The notes beneath the pieces are model-generated. The model worked only from the letters and a program-made list of their open reading frames with translations, did not search any database and had not been told where the DNA came from. Source: Acholoe squamosa (taxonomy: Eukaryota > Annelida > Polychaeta > Phyllodocida > Polynoidae). Taken from it: DNA of 64,000 nt. The translations under genes were made by a program, and so were the position numbers. The stretch covers positions 14,756,395-14,820,394 of the forward strand of contig OX439049.1 of NCBI GenBank assembly GCA_949317995.1, read 5' to 3'. Shown here piece after piece: positions 21,401 through 31,697 of the stretch (position 1 is the first letter of the stretch; each line of letters starts with the position of its first letter).

Positions 21401-24400
21401 CTGTACTGTAGGGGAATGTGATTTCCCCGCGCACGATGTGCGGACTCTCAGGGGCCGGTCGTCATGTAATCACATGTCCCCTCTTTGTGTCACCCCAGTC
21501 CAGGCATGGGTGGAAGGTAGAAAACGTTGTCAGGGAAGTAGCTCAACCCCCCGGTTTCCCTAAATGTTTTCGCTGACCCCTACAATGGTAGGGACACCGG
21601 AAGTTGAACCCGGGACCTCTCAGCCTTCAGACGATTGCTCTACCACTGAGCTACTTCCCCGTACAATGTTTTCTACCTTCCACCCATGCCTGGACTGGGG
21701 TGACACAGAGAGGGGACATGTGATTACACGACGACCGGCCCCTGAGAATCAGCACATTGTGCGTGGGGCAATCACATTCCCCTACAGTACAGTATGTGTT
21801 TAAATTGAATTGATCTGAAAATTTAGGCTGATTTTTGGGTGCTCCACAGTTGGCGAAAAAAAATCATCATCAAAGAAAATTAAACAAGATTAATATCCTT
21901 ATTCACTCCTGCAATCCCTAGAATGCCTATCATATTTTCGGCCTCTATGAAATTAAACATAAAGTCAAAATGTACCTAAGCACTGGATGGAAACGTGTAA
22001 CTTGAAATATAATATATATTCATAATAAATTAGCCTTAAATGATGTACTTTCATCCTACCTTGGGGGTGCTATAATTGTCCTTGACCCGTTAGACCGGTT
22101 ACACATGACCATGGCCAGGGGGGTAGTAACACCTTTATGGTATACACACCTATCCATCTTGATGCCATGTGATTTGAAGTCATCCTCTATGAACCTTGAA
22201 ATAAGACGAAATTAAATGTGTTAAATTATATGAACTCTCTTTCATATAAGGCTAGATTACCAAACTAAGTTGTTTCTGAGTGTTTTCTCTGTGATAGCAA
22301 TTCCCACTCGATACACCAATTGCTTCCACTTCATTTATTGAAATAATAAAACAACCTAATACGAACGAAACTCATGCTTGCGCCTAACAAATTCTACACA
22401 CCAACTTAACAGTAATCTCAGTGCTGCATTCATGCAAGAAATTGATTAGGAGTATTGTAAGTCCTTCAAATGTGTGGGTGTCAAGCTTGTTTTTTTTATA
22501 GAAGAAAGGGAATTCTTCAAAGATAGTAGAAGAATCCAGGGCTTTTACTTTATAGCTTTCCCGGGGTGACAACGAAAACAATGTAGAAACCACAGCAAAG
22601 TCTTTGCCAAAGAGTGTCTTTGAAGTTTGAAGAATTTGGTTTCTTCCACTGCAAAGCAAAACTAGATCAATTTTCATTCTCAAAAAGACAATTATCCTTG
22701 TTTTTGTATTCAGTGTCATAGCTGAGTGTTGCTTTAAGACAGAATAATCTCATTAACACTCAATGTTGCTTTCATATCAAGGTATAATTCACACATAATA
22801 AGGACAGTCAAGTATCAAGCATCTTGCAATATAACTGTAGACATGTCCATGGTCGTAGACGTGTCCTCGGTCGTAGACGTGTCCTCGTCAGTACTTTTGT
22901 TATGATATCTCTGGTTCTATGTGGAATCTATTAACCAAACTTACAGGGCTTTTTGCTGTCATATGAAGGTATAAGGCCCACATAATAAGGATAGTTAAAT
23001 ATCAAACCCCTAGCAGCTATGAGTACATGTAAGGTCGTAGACGTGTCCATGCGTAAACTACCCCAAAACCATATCATAGCCTGTGGAACATACAGTTGTA
23101 CAGGCAAGTTCATTTTTTTTGTGGCCTACATAGGTACATGTAAGGTCTCTACCTGGTATATTTCATTAGTCCATCCACTATGTCTTTCATGGTGCAAAAC
23201 AACCTGAAAAAGGTCGTAGACGTGTCCTCATGACGATTACACCAAAGGTTTTATGTACCCAGTCACCACAAAAGATAATGCATGGATCCCCAACTGTTAA
23301 AAAAAATTCTCTACCCTAGGGGGGTATCCCAAATGAAGTAGATAAGGATTTGCCTAGAGCTTTATTTTTTTTTGGTAGCTAAAGAAAAATATTAGTTCCT
23401 TGTTTTTACCCTAAAAAACACCCTTTTTGGTTGTTCTGACCCCTGTGGCTCACTTAATATGCTTCACAGATAGATAAAACCATGGTTCCCCTTCAAGCTC
23501 TAAGCCTTGGGGACCAGAATGCATGAAAAACACAACTACATCTCTTATTTTGAAGAATTTATTGACAGGGAGGCAAAGGCAACCTATTTGACGACGATCT
23601 GTGACTATTGGTCATATGCGCATACCACACCACCAAATACCCATTCCTTACTCATGAAAGGTACTGAGTCACCACACCTTCATAAGGGTTATGGCCTTGA
23701 CTTTAAAAGGGAACTGTATGACATATGTCATGCTCCAGGTGTAGACAGAAACTCGAAAGGTAACATAATCCACTTTGAAAAACTACTAGAAAGGTAACAT
23801 CATCCATTTCATTAAGTTTCCTCTATTATGATTTTGAAGAACCTGCATCCCCCACCAGATATTGATTAAATGCTCTGTTATTGATTTAGTTATAATTTGA
23901 TTAGTAATTGGTGACATCTAAGGTTGTATTTTGAATGTTTTGGGGTACCTTCACCAGTTTTTTTCTTCAGTTTTTCCATTTCCCCCACTTTGAGGTCGAC
24001 AGAACCTATTTCTTCTGGACGTTCTTTCTGCATTTTTTTCTACCGTTTTCCCCTCCCTCCAGGGGAAACCTTCCCAATCTGACTTTAGGCAGTTCCCCCT
24101 GAATCCTCTTCCCCCAAATGCCTCCCCGGAATTTTGCCCTTCCTTATATATCTTTTAGGGTTTTGTCTAAGGGTTACATTAGGGTTAGCGATATGGTTAA
24201 GGATAGGATTAGGGCTAGGAATTTGCGAACATTTATCTTTATTTCAGAAACATTTAGACAGAGGTTTAGATAAGTGAACATATATGTGTAGTATACATGA
24301 AAACGATAATTGTGAGTGAACATAAACACCACATGAATACAGCACTGACAGTGTCAGAAATCCTTTACCCCTGGCAATAAAGAAAGGTAAGCCTTCTACC

Positions 24401-27400
24401 CACCGAAGGTGTGGTGGTAGCGTTTCACCCGAAAAATTGATCTAGAAGGGTTAATGCAGCATTAAAAGGTTCAAGGTAAACACTTACTTGGTTTGCCCAC
24501 TGCTGGCTAATGTCCCCATATAGGAGCAGGGTGCCTTAAGGATGGACAGCACGGTGCAGATGTTAGAGGCATTCCCTCCCCTCTGCCAGTAGTGTTCTAG
24601 GCACCTGTAAGAGACACACAACAAGCCAAAGTCACTTCATTGTGGAGCTTAATTGACCCAATCAGAGCTTGTATAGGATAGAGCAAACCAAAGTCACTTC
24701 AATATAGAGCTTAATTGACCCAATAAGAGCTTGTATAGGATAGAGCAAACCAAAGTCACTTTAATATAGAGCTTAATTAACCCAATAAGAGCTTGTATAG
24801 GATAGAGCAAACTAAAGTCACTTTAATATAGAGCTTAATTGACCCAATAAGAGCTTGTATAGGATAGAGCAAACCAAAGTCACTTCAATATAGAGCTTAA
24901 TTGACCCAATAAGAGCTTGTATAGGATAGAGCAAACCAAAGTCACTTCAATATAGAGCTTAATTGACCCAATAAGAGCTTGTATAGGATAGAGCAAACCA
25001 AAGTCACTTTAATATAGAGCTTAATTGACCCAATAAGAGCTTGTATAGGATAGAGCAAACCAAAGTCACTTCAATATAGAGCTTAATTGACCCAATAAGA
25101 GCTTGTATAGGATAGAGCAAACCAAAGTCACTTCATTGTGGAGCTCAAAAAGTGGCTCATCATTGAGGGAGGTGTTCATAGCAGTTTCACTAAATCATTT
25201 CCCTTCCATTATTTGACACAACAAGTTTGAAAAATTCAAAATTCCCAAAATCTTCAGTTCTAACAAACATGTACTGCCGTCGTGCTCCACGTAACACATC
25301 CATATGTGTGTGTTAAGTCAATAAGAATTAGGCTACAAGCACACTGAGATGTGACATATGAGTTATCTATATTCAAGTAACATTTCTTTATAAAACAATC
25401 AGTAACAGAACTATGACCCTGCAGTCACGAAAAGCAACTGACAAGGGTCACTTTTAGCCAAAATCCCTCTCACCAAGGGTCACATTTATCAAATTATGAC
25501 CCTGCATGTCCAAATAAGTGCCAGTTTTCGGAATTTTCATCAAGATTTCTGCCAAATATGGTCAGTTTTGACAAAAATTCTTCACATCAAGGTTGTATTT
25601 CAATATCAAAAACTTAACGGTGGACATTTTTGACCAACATCCCTATCATCAAGGGTCACCTTTTTCTGAAAGCCCATTCACCAACGTTAAGGGTTGTCAG
25701 AGGCCCAGCCGCACAGCCCTGTCAGAAGAAATCCAAGTGCATCCCCCCAGGGTTAATGATAAGCAACATGCTGCTATGGTTGGCGTGTATCAACATCCAA
25801 ACAACAATCTTTTTTGAATCTCCCTTTCTGTGCCTTTAAAATTTTAGACATGATAAGTAACAGATTGATTTATTACTGGTACTAGGTTGACCACACTAGA
25901 CAAAAATTAGTGATGCACAGTTACCTCTCTATGTTCCAACCTCTCTATGTTTCCCACTGCGCAGTTACCTCTTATGTTTCCTACCCCTGCCCCCCCGCAG
26001 CTACTGAAATATGGCCAAATTCTAAATCCTCTTATTTCCCTTGATGCAAGTTCTTTTAAAAAAAGAAATGTTGATATCGCATTACAAGTAGGAAATGTCT
26101 CAATACTAGACCCTAAATAACACTTCATTATCTTACAAGTATTTATGGTAAAACTAAATTTAAGTGAAGCGAGGTTTTATTTATGAGGGTATTCACCTCG
26201 TATGTATATAGATACCTCACTTTTTTTGTTAATATTTATGAGGGTATTCACCTCATAGATCTATATATAGACACCTCACCTTTTTTGTTAAAAGGGTAAG
26301 GATTTACGCATTAGATCAACCAAGTTAAAAGAACTCTGTTGGTGATGCACCAAGTACAGTAAAGCTTGGTTATAAAGAGGTGCCTATCTCAGGCAATTAC
26401 CTTGTTGTAATGAAGTGCTCATTGTATGAGAGCCGATTATAATCCGATCATTATTAAGAAAGTTGATTTTAACGAGCCCTCAGGAAATGTGCGGTGGCCA
26501 TATTGGATCGGCCATCTTGAATATTTTTTATTGATGCAATAGCATTCTCTTACCACAAAATTCTATTCTAGCACTAAGATTGCCTCGGACTGCAAGACTC
26601 CATATCACGATTCACATTTTCTACAAAACATTTAAAACTCGGCAAATATTGTTTGACCCGCGAAATGGACTCGCCAGCCCTGAAAACCCTAATTTTGACG
26701 TATTACACTTGAAAATCCGATCATTATTAAGAAAGTTAACAAGCCCTCAGGAAATGTGCAGTGGCCATATTGGATCGGCCATTTTGAATTTTTTTATTGC
26801 TCCAATTCTTATTATCCTGCTGACCACTAGTGCCAGGCATATAAAATCTCCTGTTTTGCTTGTTGGCTATCCATGAAAAAAATTACAATAATGATCGCTT
26901 AGCCAAATGAAATATCTTTAAACTCAAAGTTAACTATATTGTATTTTAGAATTCCAATGCTCCTGTACCCCTGGTGCTTGTTTAAGACCCATACAGACTA
27001 TAGCCCAAGCTCCACTAGGTGGCATGCGGCGGAAGCATCACAGGCGGCACAGTTTTTGGCGATGAGGCCATGTTATTATAATAACTTAGATTACAGGATT
27101 TTTGAGCTGATATTTTAGGCAGCCAGAGGTAAAAAAAAGTTGGATTTTGGAACCAATATTTCCCAGCAGCCAGAAGCGAAAAAAATAATTCCACCTAGAA
27201 CTTAGAAGGTCCCAAAAATGCACTTTTCAGGCATCCATAGGGACCTTTTGTTGATTAAGTATACTTTTTGGGGAAGTAAATGTGGGAAAGATCAAGAATT
27301 ATTGGGTGTTTGTCTATTTGCCAAAATCTCGGCAGCGGATACATAATCTAAGTTAATTCAATTAAAAGACCTGTGAACCTTCACCAGCATTCTGCATGGC

Positions 27401-29848
27401 CACTTGTTTATAACATTTAATTATTATGGGTTGTAGCATTTAGAAAGGTACACTCTAATGTGTTTAAACTAAAACACATTTTACCTAAAGACTTTTTGGT
27501 AAAACACATTTTCATCATCTAAACACTTTTCTTAAAACACTTTTACACTCTTCCTGCAAAAGTGTTCAGGTTTATAAAAGTGTTTTAATACATGGTTCCA
27601 ATCCAACTCACCAGGTGGCAGGGGTCACCTATAATGTTACTACTGTAACATTCATATGGATACAAATGTATATATTAGAATCGATTTTAAAGAAATGTCT
27701 AAAAATTACCTTCTCATTTCCTTGATCAATACTAAAAACTGTTTTAAAAAAATTGAAGGTCTCATGTAGGGGCCGGGGTAGAGGTGCGTAGGTAGGGTTT
27801 GAAGGATTGAACGCTGTGATTTTCATCACAGATGGCTCACAGTTAACATCATCATATCAAGGCTGTGAAATGTCTTGTGGTATCACACTTGGCATACTGG
27901 TATGCATATTCCACTTATGGAAACCATATCCCTTTGTATAGTTGAGAGTCTTCTAGCCTATAGAAGTTGGACAACACACCATTTCCTCTTTTTACAGCCC
28001 TCTCCCATCAGTGTAGTCACCCATTTGAGGTATAGGTGGAAATCTTGTAAATATTAATTTTCGGAGTGGATCCCATAGGTCTGTGCAACAATATAGGAGT
28101 TGATCAGCGCCGATTATTTTAACCTTTACCCATCTCTTTTTACGTTGCAGGAGACCTTTGATTGGTTGGCTGTCCACACATCATACCGTCAGCTGTATGC
28201 AAGCAAGTAGTTACGTGACCTTATTAGCATAATGAGGTGTGGTTTATTATGTAGATGAGGGTGTGACTATAGTGAGATATCTTTTATATAGATAAAAAAA
28301 AGGCAAGCTGAAAGCTTGCCAAGAAAAAAAAACAACAACAAAAACTATTGGTCCATTTTGGCGCCACACCACGGGGGGTCTAGGTCACGTAACCCCACAT
28401 TTGAATTTCCCAGCTGAAAGGGAGGCCTCTGATTGGCTGCATCCCCAGTGAATAATATCCTTAGATTAGCTATAGTCCCGTTCCGATACATACTATACTA
28501 CTGATACAGGTGGAAACTCTGTCACCGACTTTGTAGATCTATACAATGCAGAGGGTGTCAACGAGCTCCGCCCAGAGCCAAGAAAACGATAGCGTCAATG
28601 CACTGTAATGTTTTTTTTTTTGTTTTGTTTTTTTCTCATGAAATGAACTAGATTGGTGTTTTGCATACATTAATATCGCTTGAAAGCTAAGACTGTATGG
28701 TCTCATGGTGTAGGAAGGAGGCCTAGAGGGGATGTAGTAGGTAATATACTGGAAGCTTCACTCTTGTATACATGTATACTATATAGTGCCCTAACTATGG
28801 TATACATGCTGTAGAGTACCCAAATTACTATAAATGCTACCTTATACCTTGCTTATACTAGCTGGCACAAGGGAATTTAAAAAAGAGAGTTTTAATTGCC
28901 TGCAATATATCAATAGAAAACAGGAAAAATGTACCATAAATATATAACCCCGAACCTAATACAAGTTCCGAAGCTTAGAAAGTTTCTGAAAATCTTTAAA
29001 GGGACAATTTTATAAGAGGTCTACATACAGTGGTATATACCCCAAGTTTATGAGAGTACATATATATATTATTTTTTTTATTTGATTTTTTTTTCAGTTG
29101 AGTGGTAGCATTGTGAAATCGGTGGCATCCCCAGCCTTTTCGAGGACACTAGCATATATTGTGTAGATTTGTTACAAGATGACTGGCATGACATTCGAGC
29201 ATGCTAACCATTACACCACGATCCCTTGCCTGATATTTCCACGTTCCACCACACCTGGATCGGTATGATACACACAAGGGGAGCAGTGATTACCAGGTAT
29301 CTGGCCCCTGAGGGTCAATCTGTCGGGAACAAGGATTTATGGTCCCCTACACACCTATACTAATAGTAAAGTGAAAGACCCCATTGATCTAAAAAGAAAC
29401 CCCCAGTAAATTTTGATATTAGAACAATTCATACTATTCTGTATAGTATTCATACTATTCTATATAGTATTCACCTGGGGTGCCTGTGACACTTCACGTA
29501 CCATCTCGGGAAATTAACAATTAGCAAATTACAAATAGCGGTTCTCTGAATTCTATGTTGGATCCCACCCCAGCCACGGTCCAGTGACCAGGGGGCTGGG
29601 CCAAAGGGGCAAACCCCCATACCTGCAGCAGGTAGTACAGAGAGCCAAGGCTATGTCCTCAGCGAGTTCAACCCATAAGTTATACATGTACAGTTCTAAT
29701 CATGAATATACATTCTAATCTATACAACCTAGACGTACTGATACCAAGTACCTTAGGGCCTAGCCTACCTTGTATCAGAATCCTCCGTTGGGTAATCTCC
29801 AACGACACTGATCATATCCAGACATGTTAGACCTACAGAGAGGATCAT
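12716..29848 (-). CDS. KHK: ketohexokinase (fructokinase), 7 exons, 338 aa
   Basis: The enzyme phosphorylates fructose to fructose 1-phosphate with ATP in the cytosol. Exons 29848-29769, 24604-24488, 22194-22060, 20942-20861, 20123-20000, 13602-13488 and 13079-12716 join in phase (1017 nt with stop), each intron GT-AG. PfkB signature 1 is RGGNASN (residues 35-41); signature 2 is [11 protein letters not shown] with catalytic Asp at 258 (252-262). Colinear similarity to animal ketohexokinase covers residues 1-300, with motifs [33 protein letters not shown] and ADFVFIGKD. The start is fixed by an in-frame TAG 13 codons upstream with no other ATG between. Length exceeds the usual ~298 aa because of a 34-residue C-terminal tail of NG repeats. 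Only one form of exon 3 was found, unlike the mutually exclusive pair in mammals. Confidence 0.95.
12725..12815 (-). repeat. 18-bp coding minisatellite in ketohexokinase exon 7
   Basis: The 3' coding end holds about four 18-bp units around ATAAATGGG/AAAAC that encode the xxNGxx repeats. Copies have diverged mostly in ways that keep the Asn-Gly pair, hinting at some constraint. Confidence 0.8.
13488..13602 (-). CDS. KHK: ketohexokinase exon 6
   Basis: 115 nt between acceptor TCTTCTAG and donor GTAAGTATA. Encodes [18 protein letters not shown] and the following helix up to QLIREG. Confidence 0.95.
13718..13830 (+). repeat. two-copy imperfect tandem repeat
   Basis: GTTAAGGAGTCAATTGAAAA then TTTAGGATCTAAGATCTATGATCAAG is followed by a diverged copy beginning GTTAAGGATGCAATTGAAAG. 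Further out, GTAAACACAG..GCTGTAATGC occurs at about 13945 and 14139. Confidence 0.6.
14402..14835 (+). repeat. 132-135-bp tandem repeat, about 3.2 copies
   Basis: Units start at 14402, 14534, 14668 and 14803 with CAATGGTCACTAACATCC. Each contains CTGATAACTTT, TTTCC..AAAACCAAGATGGC and ends ATTAGGTAGTTGAGGT. The last copy is truncated at CTGATAAC. Confidence 0.92.
16211..16377 (+). repeat. short interspersed repeat, copy 1
   Basis: Begins GAGTGAGTGAGT and contains AACGCCATTTTGACAGCT, GGTCATAT.CATGG and GGGGATAGGAAAGAGGAGAT, all shared with 16535-16715. GAGTGAGTGAGT-led, ACGCC-containing repeats are common in molluscs and other marine invertebrates; the family name is not known to me. Confidence 0.6.
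16535..16715 (+). repeat. short interspersed repeat, copy 2
   Basis: Diverged direct copy of 16211-16377, about 325 bp downstream, with the same GAGTGAGTGAGT start and GGGGATAGGAAAAAGGAGAT end. Confidence 0.6.
17610..18370 (+). repeat. left arm of kilobase-scale inverted repeat
   Basis: The arm is the reverse complement of about 18880-19430, with strong similarity: for example ATTCATTTTACCTA, CCCTCATGTTTAAACTGCAT, and TTTTCTTTCTTTTAC..TTTGCTCATC occur in both arms in opposite orientation. The left arm alone carries about 185 extra bases (about 17861-18045). The arms are rich in CCTATCCCTCAT-type words. Confidence 0.85.
18382..18474 (+). repeat. (CT)n(TA)n microsatellite
   Basis: About 52 bases of CT repeat run straight into about 40 bases of TA repeat, in the spacer of the large inverted repeat. 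Confidence 0.97.
18880..19430 (-). repeat. right arm of kilobase-scale inverted repeat
   Basis: Reverse-complement partner of 17610-18370. The minus strand here reads the same CCTATCCCTCAT-rich text, ending with an AAAATGCTTGG segment that matches AAAGCATTTTGAG on the other side in degenerate form. Confidence 0.85.
20000..20123 (-). CDS. KHK: ketohexokinase exon 5
   Basis: 124 nt between acceptor TTGTTTCAG and donor GTAAGTGG. Encodes [19 protein letters not shown] and [14 protein letters not shown], matching the family's beta-strand of the form SVEVEKPR. Confidence 0.95.
20861..20942 (-). CDS. KHK: ketohexokinase exon 4
   Basis: 82 nt between acceptor TGTACCCACAG and donor GTAAATAA. Encodes [16 protein letters not shown] and YTWIHFE. 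Ends in phase 0. Confidence 0.93.
21212..21980. mobile_element. foldback element with tRNA-like core
   Basis: The left arm (21212 to about 21545) is the near-perfect reverse complement of the right arm (about 21646-21980), beginning CTTAGGTACATTTTGAC and ending with its complement. The arms share AAAAATCAGCCTAAATTTTC and GGGGCCGGTCGTC. The roughly 100-bp loop holds a tRNA-like sequence on the minus strand. There is no clear target duplication. The arms code for nothing. GTAGGGGAATGTGATTTCCC occurs both at 21192 just outside and at 21413 inside the left arm. Confidence 0.85.
21589..21660 (-). tRNA. tRNA-like sequence (tRNA-Phe GAA-like), probable pseudogene
   Basis: On the minus strand 72 bases fold as a cloverleaf. 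Acceptor strand GGGGAAG pairs imperfectly with TGTCCCT; the D arm is GCTC-AGTGGTA-GAGC; the T arm CCGGG-TTCAACT-TCCGG is fully paired counting one G-T. The anticodon loop CTGAAGG would give GAA, but the anticodon stem ATCGT/CTGAG has two mismatches. Box A (TAGCTCAGTGG) is perfect and box B (GGTTCAACTTC) nearly so. The bases after the discriminator A are CCA (21588-21586), as if copied from a mature tRNA. Acceptor and anticodon mismatches argue for a SINE-type pseudogene. Confidence 0.6.
22060..22194 (-). CDS. KHK: ketohexokinase exon 3
   Basis: 135 nt between acceptor TTTCAAG and donor GTAGGATG. Encodes [15 protein letters not shown] and then [11 protein letters not shown], part of the lid and dimer-clasp region in this family. 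This corresponds to the alternatively spliced exon of vertebrate KHK. Confidence 0.95.
22851..23227 (+). repeat. GGTCGTAGACGTGTCC word, four copies
   Basis: The 16-base word starts at 22851, 22869, 23033 and 23212. The first and third copies lie in two longer diverged direct repeats (about 22775-22865 and 22965-23050) sharing CACATAATAAGGA.AGT and AGTATCAA words. Two CpGs per copy are kept although the surroundings are CpG-poor. Confidence 0.75.
24157..24221 (+). repeat. degenerate telomere-like TTAGGG tract
   Basis: Several TTAGGG or one-off variants (TTTAGGG, ATTAGGGTTAG, GATTAGGG, TAAGGG) lie within about 65 bases. This may be an old interstitial telomeric repeat or chance G-rich sequence. 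Confidence 0.4.
24488..24604 (-). CDS. KHK: ketohexokinase exon 2
   Basis: 117 nt between acceptor CTCTTACAG and donor GTAAGTG. Encodes the first PfkB signature ([18 protein letters not shown]), which contributes to sugar binding. Confidence 0.95.
24627..25145 (+). repeat. 62-bp tandem repeat, about 8.3 copies
   Basis: CAAAGTCACTT begins each unit at 24627, 24689, 24751, 24813 and onward to 25123, an exact 62-bp spacing. Units contain GAGCTTAATTGACCCAATAA and GAGCTTGTATAGGATAGAGC. The first and last copies share the TTCATTGTGGAGCT variant while the inner ones have AATATAGAGCT. The array starts only 22 bp upstream of exon 2 on the gene strand. Confidence 0.97.
26432..26806 (+). repeat. two ~95-bp direct repeats
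   Basis: 26432-26530 and 26714-26806 share AATCCGATCATTATTAAGAA, GCCCTCAGGAAATGTGC and GCCATATTGGATCGGCCAT with small indels. Confidence 0.85.
28303..28321. repeat. short perfect hairpin
   Basis: GGCAAGCT and AGCTTGCC form an 8-bp stem with a 3-base loop, flanked by A-rich runs on both sides. It looks like a terminator but lies in a eukaryotic intron; no function is assigned. Confidence 0.6.
29769..29848 (-). CDS. KHK: ketohexokinase exon 1 (start codon)
   Basis: Encodes residues 1-26 plus two bases, beginning [20 protein letters not shown]. The donor is AAG/GTAGGC. The ATG at 29848-29846 is preceded in frame by TAG with no intervening ATG. 80 nt. Confidence 0.93.
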
Positions 29849-31284
29849 GATGGTGCAGTGTGACAGAGGACGGCTGCCACAACACTAGGTGTACCTCTGC
29901 ACTCAATGGTGGGTTCTGCCAGCCTGTTCTGCCTCAGTGGATCTGTAGCTAATTGTGCTATATATAATAACTCCCTCTACCACAAGCTCTTTATAATAAG
30001 AGAGTAATGAATGGGCTAACGGGCACCGAATTCAGTGTATCGTAGGATATCGTAATGAGTGGCCGTAGGTATCTGGCCGTAGTGAGATGGTGCTGAATAG
30101 GACAAAGAATCTCTATATTGTTATATATAGTCATTGGTGCTGCTAGACATACCTAGCTCACAGTACAAGGTAAAAAGCGAAATATTTTCCTTTTTACTAC
30201 CATCTTGTAAGCTAGTCAGTCATATTGTTGCACCACGGGGATGTCAACAAGGTATCGATGACTCTGCATGAATTGTAGACTGATTTGTATTATGCACATC
30301 AGTGACACCCTTGTAATTATCAGCTAAACCTGATCACTTTCCTGTACCTCAAATGCGTATGTGAATAAACTAAATTGTAAGTATGCTAACGTATATATGG
30401 GCTAAGGTAACAGGTTTTCAATTAATTGGGCGCTACTTGTGTCATAAGGATTCAGGCCCTATTTTGCATATCAGACCACAATGGTTTCCCCTTACCAAGG
30501 ATGTCCCATACCACCCAGCATGTAAGGCGTACTATAACGTTATCAAATCCAGTTGCATTGGGATGGGATGAAGGGTTTCTGAAAATTCATTGAGCAGAAA
30601 AGAAATTATGTCACTTTTTTTCTTTATAAATTCTAGGTGGGTCTTCTATGCGAGGTGTACCTCAAGCACGGCCACTGGTTTGAAAACAGGTAAAGATCTT
30701 CTAGATGCAGAACTCTAAGCACTAAGTAGCAGTAATTACAAATTGCCTCTGCTTCCATGTTTTCCACATTAGGGACTAACAGTGGGACAGAGATGCAGCA
30801 ATTTGAGGGTTTACTCACAGTGTAGGAGAGTGGTACAGACGCTGTTGAGTTATGCCAGCGAGGTAACCCGTGTATAAGGAGCACTATAATGCACCCCATA
30901 TAAGGCGTGGCTTATACACCATGATAAACCCTTTGTGCATTGCTTCATGCAGTCAGGGTGAGTTTATATTTTACTATAAATCAGTACTAAACTATTCAAC
31001 AGCAAGACTCTGCTGCGCCTTATAGAATTTCCTTGACCTTAGGGTGTGCCTTATTAGCCAAGGTGGGGGGGGGGAGGTATTTACAGTAATTCCCAGTTAA
31101 TGTAGTGTTTATATAACGTACAATGTTGGGTTGATAGTCCAGTTAACTTTACTTGGTTACATAATGTCATTTTTACCTCATGTGTTGTCGGCATGCAGGG
31201 AAAGGGGTGTTTTAGTTCCTAGGTGCAGAATTTATGCAAAGTATGCTAAAAAAATCTCTTCTGAGTTGTAACCTCTTCAATCTC
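29849..31284. other. upstream of ketohexokinase; no gene seen
   Basis: The 5' flank and likely promoter of ketohexokinase is at its left edge, but I see no convincing TATA box or transcription start on the minus strand. Other open frames here (30383-30571, 30633-30899 minus) carry no domain. Confidence 0.4.
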
Positions 31285-31289
31285 TGTTA

Positions 31290-31642
31290 ACAGTGTAACA
31301 GGTATTACACAGAGTGCAACAGATTCACTTGAATCTATAGATCTAACAACGTTGCTAGATGCCGCACTCCGTGACACTCAGGTCGCTAAGCAACCAGATG
31401 ACGTTGACGACTCTGTATGTATTATTGACGTTCAACAACCCAATAAACACAAAAAGACAAGCTCTGGTTCTTCCATAAGTACCGACGGCCCCACTGTCTG
31501 ATCTGTCACAATTTATCAAAAACCTACGCGATGATCCCGCAATGGGAAGATGTCTTCTAGAACAACTCAAATCAATCCACTCAAATGCATCTTGTTTACC
31601 CACGGGCACTGCTACAGTGCAGATTATAAACAAAAAATGATA
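31290..31642 (+). pseudogene. LINE ORF1 tail remnant
   Basis: The plus strand encodes an open stretch containing DLTTLLDAALRD and HKKTSSGSSIS, interrupted by a stop near 31500, then FIKNLRDDPAMGRCLLEQL in a shifted frame. Position directly before the endonuclease suggests the 3' end of ORF1, an RNA-binding chaperone in this class. No zinc finger or PHD motif is seen. Confidence 0.4.
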
Positions 31643-31697
31643 ACTTGAGTTCTGGTGGAATACTATAAAACGACCCCCTCAGGGTTAGGGAAGGAGT

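Larger units (their letters stand above)
20943..22059 (-). other. ketohexokinase intron 3 with palindromic insertion
   Basis: Apart from the 769-bp palindrome at 21212-21980, the intron shows no coding or structured sequence. Confidence 0.6.
22195..24487 (-). other. ketohexokinase intron 2
   Basis: No extra exon and no second version of exon 3 could be found in this 2.3-kb intron. It contains a four-times repeated 16-base word (22851-23227) and a degenerate TTAGGG-like stretch near 24157-24221. Open frames at 22384-22719 (minus) and 23507-23797 (plus) show no recognisable domain and are not called. Confidence 0.5.
24605..29768 (-). other. ketohexokinase intron 1, repeat-rich
   Basis: A 5.2-kb intron without recognisable exons. 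It holds the 62-bp tandem array beside exon 2, two diverged direct repeats at 26432-26530 and 26714-26806 (both with AATCCGATCATTATTAAGAA and GCCATATTGGATCGGCCAT), a two-copy ATTTATGAGGGTATTCACCT repeat at about 26175-26285, and a perfect short hairpin at 28303-28321. Open frames in it have no domain. Confidence 0.55.

Noticed and set aside
21212..21980. Harbinger TTA/TAA target duplication for the foldback element
   Set aside because: TTA on the left and TAA on the right are parts of the palindrome itself, not a direct repeat.
22384..22719. Minus-strand ORF in intron 2 as an alternative ketohexokinase exon
   Set aside because: The translation shows no similarity to exon 3 and it lacks suitable splice sites.
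24604..25145. CRISPR-like regular array
   Set aside because: The 62-bp units are contiguous tandem repeats without unique spacers, inside an animal intron.
28303..28321. Rho-independent terminator
   Set aside because: The hairpin plus A-runs looks right, but the DNA is eukaryotic and intronic.
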